NCBI GenBank assembly: GCA_014859075.1
Contig: JACUUW010000303.1
Location: 1 to 13,508 of the forward strand
Direction of reading: 5' to 3'
Source: Desulforudis sp.
GTDB taxonomy: Bacteria > Bacillota > Desulfotomaculia > Desulfotomaculales > Desulforudaceae
DNA length: 13,508 bases
Every line of letters begins with the position of its first letter. Within the stretch, counting starts at the first letter, position 1. Of this stretch, positions 8,442-13,508 are shown one piece after another. The translations under genes were made by a program, and so were the position numbers. The notes below the pieces were generated by a model. That model ran no database searches. It saw nothing but the letters and a program-made list of their open reading frames with translations, and was not told the DNA's origin.

Positions 8442-9023
8442 TTACTCTCCCTCTATTTCACCGTCCGTTACCACCTGGACGCCACCCACGGAGAGGACAT
8501 CCACGCTTCCCCCAACCTGCCGGCGCACATAGGCGCGGAGCAATTCCAGATCTTCGAAAAGATGGGCATATCCTTTGGGAACTGTTGACTGCCGCGGCTT
8601 GGAAGGCTTAACTCCACCAGGCTCGATCGCGGGTTCGGGCTTGGGTCCAGGCTTCTCGACCCGGAGTACGGCCTGCACCTCCAGCGTCGCGTTCAGGTCT
8701 TCCCCGTCCGCTTTGCAGCCCGCCCCCACCACCTTTACTTCGGCTTTCACCACCCTGGCGCCCGCGGCATTGTCCGGGATTTCCAACCACTCCCGGAAAG
8801 ACTCGGTCCGGTAACGGACATAGTGGTGCGCCATGTTCCGGTGATTCTCAACGATGGCGATTTCCAAGTCGTACGTGCCAAAGACGAGCAGTTCCCCCTT
8901 GGCGGTAACGGCACTGTCGTAGTTGATACTGAGAAAGCCGCATTCTTCAACGGCCTGATTGGCCAGCAGGCCCAAAGACACCTCGTAGGAGTACGACCGC
9001 ACCACCCTGACGAGATCTTCCAT
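8442..9023 (-). CDS. CotE-like putative outer spore coat protein
   Basis: The 193-residue product has no signal peptide or membrane segment. Residues 25-123 resemble the CotE family of coat morphogenetic proteins by eye. A glycine-led strand (ECGFLSINYD) leads into KGELLVFGTYDLEIAI (43-57), comparable to the GxTVxIxGxYDIxxWY core of CotE. A YVRYRTESF strand and a single cysteine (Cys103) then fall where CotE has its PNC segment. Residues 124-150 are a proline-rich linker, followed by a C-terminal segment (151-193) with a short helix (YAHLFEDLELLRAYVRR) and an acidic tail. CotE in Bacillus guides outer-coat assembly. I chose ATG 9023 over GTG 9032 because a G-run lies 8-10 bases upstream. A sigma-K-like promoter and a terminator frame the gene. 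The family call is moderate; the remaining alternative is an unrelated beta-rich coat protein. Confidence 0.5.
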   Translation of the reverse strand: MEDLVRVVRSYSYEVSLGLLANQAVEECGFLSINYDSAVTAKGELLVFGTYDLEIAIVENHRNMAHHYVRYRTESFREWLEIPDNAAGARVVKAEVKVVGAGCKADGEDLNATLEVQAVLRVEKPGPKPEPAIEPGGVKPSKPRQSTVPKGYAHLFEDLELLRAYVRRQVGGSVDVLSVGGVQVVTDGEIEGE

Positions 9024-9045
9024 TATTCCCACCCCCCGCTGCTGT

Positions 9046-9074
9046 TATACTATGTATACCGACAACGGAGTGTG
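9046..9074 (-). promoter_or_regulatory. Candidate sigma-K promoter of the CotE-like gene
   Basis: On the minus strand, CACA (9074-9071), a 16-base spacer and CATAGTATA (9054-9046) fit the known sigma-K pattern mACm-N16-CATAnnnTA without mismatch. Transcription would begin about 17 bases before the ATG at 9023. It stands directly after the terminator of the preceding gene. Sigma-K acts in the late mother cell, which fits a coat gene. The match is seen; the activity is inferred. Confidence 0.5.
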
Positions 9075-9090
9075 TGGTCCTGTTTCCGGT

Positions 9091-9127
9091 AAAAAAGGGG
9101 AGGAGCCCCCGACCGGGGGCTCACTCC
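9091..9127 (-). terminator. Strong intrinsic terminator of the SPOCS-domain gene
   Basis: On the transcribed strand, GGAG-T-GAGCCCCC (9127-9115) pairs with GGGGGCTCCTCC (9110-9099): 12 base pairs with one bulged T and a GGTC loop. CC and six Ts (9096-9091) follow. The stop codon of the upstream gene is inside the 5' arm. Confidence 0.88.
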
Positions 9128-9678
9128 TCTTCGTCGCGTTTCTTATCCGCAGGGAACCGATCCACCCATATTTGCTCTTTCCGGGTCACCTTGATCACCA
9201 CGTCGACAATGAACTTCTGTTTACCCTCCAGAACCAGATCGTTCTTATCCACCTTGGTGGGAATGAAAGCCGTGCAGTCCTTAACCGCAGCCTCGAGAAT
9301 TTGTACGTGGTCGCCGGCACGGGCACCTTTCACGTTCACAAAACCGGCAAATTGGATCACTTCCTCGTGAAAGACCACGAAGCCGTCTTGCTGTTCAATG
9401 ACTTCCGGAGGCGGGAAGTGCCTGGTCTCGTCTTCGCTTTCTTCTTCTTCGGTACGCCACTTCTTCTCAAACGGAGTCTTGAAAATCAGATTCTTCTGTA
9501 CTTCGCCGTTAAACAGTACCTTGTCGGTGCAAACCTCGGTGTGGAAAATATCCACGTCAAATTGTTCGTCAACGACTTTCTTAAGAGGCCACTTCAACAT
9601 AAACTGCTTTTCGATCAGGATCTGGGTCTTGCCCTCCCCGATCACTACATCCGCCTTTATAAGCGTCCTGTGGGACAT
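9121..9678 (-). CDS. DUF3794 / SPOCS-domain protein, putative spore coat-associated
   Basis: The 185-residue product matches the SPOCS (DUF3794) pattern, a domain found in spore coat morphogenesis proteins such as SipL and in uncharacterised clostridial proteins. Residues 50-70 read CTDKVLFNGEVQKNLIFKT, and residues 101-140 read VVFHEEVIQFAGFVNVKGAR and on to DCTAFIP; these are the two typical strand pairs of the domain. Between them is an acidic insertion (residues 77-85, nearly all Glu/Asp/Ser), and the C-terminus ends in a charged KKRDEEE tail. No signal peptide or membrane segment is visible, and there is no LysM domain, unlike SipL. The ATG at 9678 has GAGGAGGG seven bases upstream, a clear start. 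It begins 46 bases after the collagen-like gene and probably shares its transcript, ending at a strong terminator. Confidence 0.72.
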   Translation of the reverse strand: MSHRTLIKADVVIGEGKTQILIEKQFMLKWPLKKVVDEQFDVDIFHTEVCTDKVLFNGEVQKNLIFKTPFEKKWRTEEEESEDETRHFPPPEVIEQQDGFVVFHEEVIQFAGFVNVKGARAGDHVQILEAAVKDCTAFIPTKVDKNDLVLEGKQKFIVDVVIKVTRKEQIWVDRFPADKKRDEEE

Positions 9679-9724
9679 GCTGAAACCCTCCTCTCTAAAA
9701 CTCACTTTCCAGTACTACCGCTTC

Positions 9725-10546
9725 CTACCGCGCCACCACCGAGACATAGTCCAGGTCAAACTGACCACGGGAAAAGATTTGAAAGCATACCCGCGCCTGC
9801 ACAACCGCACCGGGACAGCACCCACTGACCGCGATGTAGTGGCGGTAACCGGCGGCCCCCGAAAGCGCCACCGCCAGATCCAGTCCGTTGCCAACCGTCC
9901 TCCGTTCCCGGTCCAGCCAGTCAATCGCCGCCCGCATCTTGGAACCGGGAACGGCCACCCGGCCACAGAAACGCAGCTCCAGAAAGGTTCCCGGAAACAC
10001 CGACAAATCCTGATAGAACTCGGCTGGCCGCTCAGATCCCCGGCCCAACCGGAGCATCCACTCCCCGGTGTAGGCCGGGCCGGCCCGGCTAAGGTTGCGG
10101 CCCTCCCACCAGACTGGTTGACCGAAACGCCACTCGTCAAATCCCGGGTTGCGAATCAGTTCGCCTCGATAGTAAGGTTCAACAAGCATCAGCAGCTGGG
10201 TGTTCGCACCCGGTGCCCCGGGAGGTCCGGGAGGTCCGGCGGGTCCCGGGGGCCCGACAGGACCCGGTGGACCGGCAGCGCCAAAGGGTTCCGGAGGACC
10301 GTCAGACCGGGCGGACGGGTCCCCTCCACCCTTCCCGAGATCCGGTATCGTCCCTTTCGGGTTGCACTGTGCGTTTTTCGATGTCGACCGGTTCTTCCCG
10401 ACCGTCGTGCCGGCACCGGAGAGAGGCTTCACCATCCCGGCCGACCTATCCACCGCGGACTTCTCCGCGGCTTGAGGCTCATCGCCCCGGCCCCGGTACC
10501 GCACACCCCAATAGCCCCCGCCCATCGGCACGCATCGGTAACTCAA
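9725..10546 (-). CDS. Collagen-like (Gly-X-Y) protein with C-terminal beta-rich domain, putative spore surface protein
   Basis: The 273-residue product has three parts. Residues 1-88 are a basic, low-complexity N-terminus. Residues 89-115 are eight uninterrupted Gly-X-Y triplets plus a final GAN, mostly GPP/GPA/GPV, as in collagen. Residues 116-273 are a domain with RNPGFDEWRFGQPVWWEG (132-149), an FYQDL strand, and an FDLDYVSVV end, a layout like jelly-roll carbohydrate-binding modules or BclA-type tips. Four cysteines (194, 243, 244, 254) lie in this last part. Collagen-like proteins with a C-terminal trimer-forming domain are typical exosporium filaments of Firmicutes. There is no signal peptide, as for other spore-surface proteins. 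The TTG at 10546 lacks a good ribosome-binding site, so the true start is uncertain (ATG 10525 is another option). Function is inferred from architecture and neighbours. Confidence 0.65.
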   Translation of the reverse strand: MSYRCVPMGGGYWGVRYRGRGDEPQAAEKSAVDRSAGMVKPLSGAGTTVGKNRSTSKNAQCNPKGTIPDLGKGGGDPSARSDGPPEPFGAAGPPGPVGPPGPAGPPGPPGAPGANTQLLMLVEPYYRGELIRNPGFDEWRFGQPVWWEGRNLSRAGPAYTGEWMLRLGRGSERPAEFYQDLSVFPGTFLELRFCGRVAVPGSKMRAAIDWLDRERRTVGNGLDLAVALSGAAGYRHYIAVSGCCPGAVVQARVCFQIFSRGQFDLDYVSVVAR

Positions 10547-10799
10547 CTTCCGAGCCCACTTTCCCGGTAACTGTAACCTTATAATAGTCTATTTGATTCG
10601 GCCTAAATGGTGACTATAATATCCCTGTTACTGTCTTAATTTCTAACTATTTCCGTTAGACACCGGTTCGACTGTTGTTTTGGGCAAATAGCAAGGCCGT
10701 CTCTTACAGACGGCCTTATCAACAATATCCTCTTCTTTCCTGACGGCGCACTCCTTCCCAGCCCCGCCCCGCGCCCCGGCGGTTACAACGCGCCCTCCT
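10547..10799. other. Intergenic region, AT-rich in its central part
   Basis: These 253 bases separate aspB from the collagen-like gene. Bases about 10570-10690 are much more AT-rich than the surroundings and hold two copies of TATTATA on the minus strand (10586-10580 and 10621-10615), 35 bases apart. An imperfect sigma-K-like site lies here: CACC (10612-10609), a 15-base spacer and AATAGACTA (10593-10585), one base short in spacing and one mismatch. I see no gene with a good start in it. Confidence 0.5.
10693..10717 (-). terminator. Inverted repeat downstream of aspB, probable terminator
   Basis: A perfect 10-bp stem (AAGGCCGTCT / AGACGGCCTT) encloses a 5-base loop, 82 bases past the aspB stop. 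It is the only strong hairpin before the next gene. There is no proper T-run on either side (GCTATTTG follows on the minus strand), so it may terminate poorly or need a factor, or protect the mRNA end. Confidence 0.5.
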
Positions 10800-11993
<1,194 letters not shown>

Positions 11994-12027
11994 TGGAAAA
12001 TTCTCCTTCGCTGGCGGATTGAAAAGT

Positions 12028-13206
12028 CTAGAGAGTGACCCGGTCCAGACAGTCGCGGATCCGCTGCATGGCTTCGACCAGCCGGGGGGCCGGCAAGGTG
12101 AGGGAAATCCTGAAGTAGCCTTCGCCCCGCGCCCCGTAACCGGTACCGGGAGTGACAACCACACCGGCCTTTTCCAGGACCCGTTCCGCAAAGGACACCG
12201 CGGTGTGCCCGGAAGGCACGGGCGCCCAGATGTAAAACGTCGCCCGGGGCTTCTCCAATCGCCATCCCAGACCGTTAAGAGTATCGACCACCAGATCGCG
12301 CCGCTCCCGGTACAGTTCGCAAAGCGCCTGTACTTCATCCCGCGGCCCGTTGAGGGCGGCGATCGCGGCGTATTGTACCGCCTGGAAGACGCCCGAATCC
12401 AGGTTTGACTTCAGCCGGCCGAGGGCCTGGACGGCGTCCGCATTGCCCACCGCCCAGCCGGCGCGCCAGCCGGTCATGTTGTACGTCTTGGATACCGAAT
12501 GAAATTCGATGCCGACCTCTTTCGCCCCCGGCGTCTCCAGGAAGCTGGGCGGCCGGTACCCGTCAAAGGCGATCTCGCTGTAAGCGGCGTCGTGACAAAC
12601 CAGGATTTCGTGCCGCCGCGCAAAATCAACCACTTGGGCAAAGAACTCCTTTGAAGCCGTTGCCCCTGTCGGGTTGTTGGGGTAGTTGATGAAAATCACT
12701 TTGGCCTTGTGGGCCACCGTGTCCGGGATTTCCGCCAGGTCGGGCAGAAAACCGTTCTCCGCCGTCAGCGGGAGATAGTAGGTCTCCCCGCCCGCCAGGA
12801 TGGTGCCGGCGCCGTAAACCGGATAACCGGGATCGGGTACCAGCACGACGTCGCCCGGGTCCACGTAGCACCACGGCAGGTGGGCGATGCCCTCTTTTGA
12901 GCCGATCAGGGAAACGACTTCTTTTTCGGGGTCCAGACTAACGCCGAAACGGCGTCCGTACCAATCCGCCACCGCCTGCCGGTAAGCGGCCAGACCGGCG
13001 GTCGACGGGTACTGGTGGTTCGCCGGGTTATGAAGCTCTCTGGCGCCTTCTTCGATAATGCGGTCCGGGGTCGGCAAATCCGGATCACCGATCCCCAGGC
13101 TGATCACGTCCACGCCCTCGGCTTTCTTGGCGGCGATCGCCTGTTCGATCCGGGCGAAAAGATAAGGTGGCAGGTTCCGGATACGACGGGCCTCAATGAA
13201 CTTCAC
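12028..13206 (-). CDS. dapL: LL-diaminopimelate aminotransferase DapL
   Basis: DapL converts tetrahydrodipicolinate directly to LL-2,6-diaminopimelate with glutamate as amino donor, bypassing the succinyl or acetyl intermediates of other lysine pathways; the product feeds lysine and peptidoglycan. The 392-residue protein has SLGIGDPDLPTP (36-47), the HQYPSTAGLAAYR segment (64-76), YPNNPTGA (175-182), Asp206 in CHDAAYSEIAFDG, and the PLP lysine 240 in HSVSKTYNMTGWRAGWAVG. These are characteristic of the DapL2-type enzymes of Firmicutes and related groups. The start is GTG 13206 with a near-perfect AAAGGAGG eight bases upstream. The promoter is not evident; the leader holds a small hairpin and repeats. 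A general class I aminotransferase is the alternative, but the signature segments favour DapL. Confidence 0.88.
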   Translation of the reverse strand: MKFIEARRIRNLPPYLFARIEQAIAAKKAEGVDVISLGIGDPDLPTPDRIIEEGARELHNPANHQYPSTAGLAAYRQAVADWYGRRFGVSLDPEKEVVSLIGSKEGIAHLPWCYVDPGDVVLVPDPGYPVYGAGTILAGGETYYLPLTAENGFLPDLAEIPDTVAHKAKVIFINYPNNPTGATASKEFFAQVVDFARRHEILVCHDAAYSEIAFDGYRPPSFLETPGAKEVGIEFHSVSKTYNMTGWRAGWAVGNADAVQALGRLKSNLDSGVFQAVQYAAIAALNGPRDEVQALCELYRERRDLVVDTLNGLGWRLEKPRATFYIWAPVPSGHTAVSFAERVLEKAGVVVTPGTGYGARGEGYFRISLTLPAPRLVEAMQRIRDCLDRVTL

Positions 13207-13228
13207 AAGTTAATCCTCCTTTATCTTT

Positions 13229-13245
13229 GCTCCAAAAAAGGGAGC
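13229..13245 (-). repeat. Small hairpin upstream of the dapL ribosome-binding site
   Basis: GCTCC and GGAGC (5 bp) enclose a loop of C and six Ts on the minus strand, ending about 9 bases before AAAGGAGG. It could modulate dapL translation or be chance. Confidence 0.25.
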
Positions 13246-13304
13246 CTACCTCGAAGCATATCACCATACCGCCCGCTCACGGGAGCGCCGTCCCCTTCGC
13301 GACT

Positions 13305-13318
13305 GGTGCTCCGCGTGG
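13305..13318. repeat. Direct repeat, copy 1 (GGTGCTCCGCGTGG)
   Basis: Exact 14-base repeat of 13373-13386. In this copy it runs straight into a second element (13317-13333, GGCGCTGCCGGCCTCCT) that recurs with two mismatches at 13409-13425. Confidence 0.7.
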
Positions 13319-13372
13319 CGCTGCCGGCCTCCTAGCGACGGTCACCGCCGGCAAGAGCCGCCGCTCGGCTCC

Positions 13373-13386
13373 GGTGCTCCGCGTGG
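13373..13386. repeat. Direct repeat, copy 2 (GGTGCTCCGCGTGG)
   Basis: Second exact copy, 68 bases from the first. Here 22 bases separate it from the second element (13409-13425), so the composite unit is interrupted. Confidence 0.7.
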
Positions 13387-13508
13387 ACAGCACTATGGCT
13401 CGGTTCGGGGCGCTGCTCGCCTCCTGCGGATTGCGATCGATATCCGTACCGGCTGTCCGGGAGTGATTCCTGCACGATCCGGTTACGTTAATTGTTGCCT
13501 GAAGGTTA

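Larger units (their letters stand above)
13207..13508. other. Non-coding leader upstream of dapL
   Basis: I see no supportable gene in these 302 bases. The first 45 hold the dapL ribosome-binding site and a small hairpin; 13270-13430 is very GC-rich and contains an imperfect composite direct repeat; the last 50 bases are AT-richer. I looked for lysine-riboswitch sequences and saw none. No clear sigma-A promoter is visible on the minus strand. Confidence 0.5.

Noticed and set aside
9398..10570. 390-codon open frame on the plus strand across the SPOCS and collagen-like genes
   Set aside because: It covers two genes with recognisable features on the minus strand, and its own translation is Arg/Pro/Ser-rich with no recognised motif.
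11994..12338. N-terminal extension of aspB into dapL
   Set aside because: The additional 115 codons overlap dapL in another frame. The family N-terminus and a GAAGGAG ribosome-binding site place the start at 11993.
13274..13287. Short hairpin CGCTC-ACGG-GAGCG
   Set aside because: Five-bp stem in very GC-rich DNA with no T-run; expected by chance.
13227..13466. 79-codon open frame on the plus strand in the dapL leader
   Set aside because: No ribosome-binding site, biased composition and internal repeat DNA; no recognisable protein.
13207..13508. Lysine riboswitch upstream of dapL
   Set aside because: I saw none of the conserved lysine-riboswitch core sequences and no terminator or anti-terminator pair. 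A covariance-model search would settle it.

Overview
The window looks like chromosomal DNA from a GC-rich, endospore-forming Firmicute, most likely the Desulfotomaculum/Pelotomaculum (Peptococcaceae) lineage. The reasons are the yicC-remA-gmk-rpoZ-coaBC-priA-def-fmt-rsmB gene order, the presence of remA (a Firmicutes marker), three spore-surface-like genes, and an LL-diaminopimelate aminotransferase. The genus assignment is inference. Every gene I can support lies on the minus strand, so transcription runs from high to low coordinates. I found no rRNA, tRNA, CRISPR array, transposase or phage gene.

Region 1 (8290 down to the left edge) is a compact housekeeping cluster: yicC, remA, gmk, rpoZ, coaBC, priA, def, fmt, rsmB. 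Gaps are 18 to 58 bases, with short overlaps at coaBC/priA and def/fmt. It covers RNA metabolism (YicC), matrix/biofilm transcription control (RemA), GMP phosphorylation, the RNA polymerase omega subunit, coenzyme A synthesis, replication restart, N-terminal deformylation, initiator-tRNA formylation and 16S rRNA methylation. rsmB runs off the left edge after residue 428.

Region 2 (8371 to about 10620) is a lineage-variable block of three genes. In transcription order they are a short collagen-like (Gly-X-Y) protein with a C-terminal beta-rich domain, a DUF3794/SPOCS-domain protein, and a CotE-like protein. A strong intrinsic terminator closes the SPOCS gene. Directly behind it is a sequence that exactly fits the sigma-K (late mother-cell) promoter pattern, upstream of the CotE-like gene, and a second terminator follows that gene. 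I read the block as a spore coat/exosporium cluster; this is inference from sequence, not proof.

Region 3 (10800 to 13206) is an aminotransferase pair: dapL (LL-diaminopimelate aminotransferase) followed 34 bases later by aspB (aspartate aminotransferase). AspB interconverts aspartate and oxaloacetate, and DapL makes the LL-diaminopimelate used for lysine and peptidoglycan. A 25-base inverted repeat lies downstream of aspB. The last 302 bases (13207-13508) are a GC-rich leader with an imperfect composite direct repeat and no gene I can support.

None of the eleven conserved genes appears to start with ATG: by family alignment and ribosome-binding sites they use GTG or TTG. Only the CotE-like and SPOCS genes have good ATG starts.
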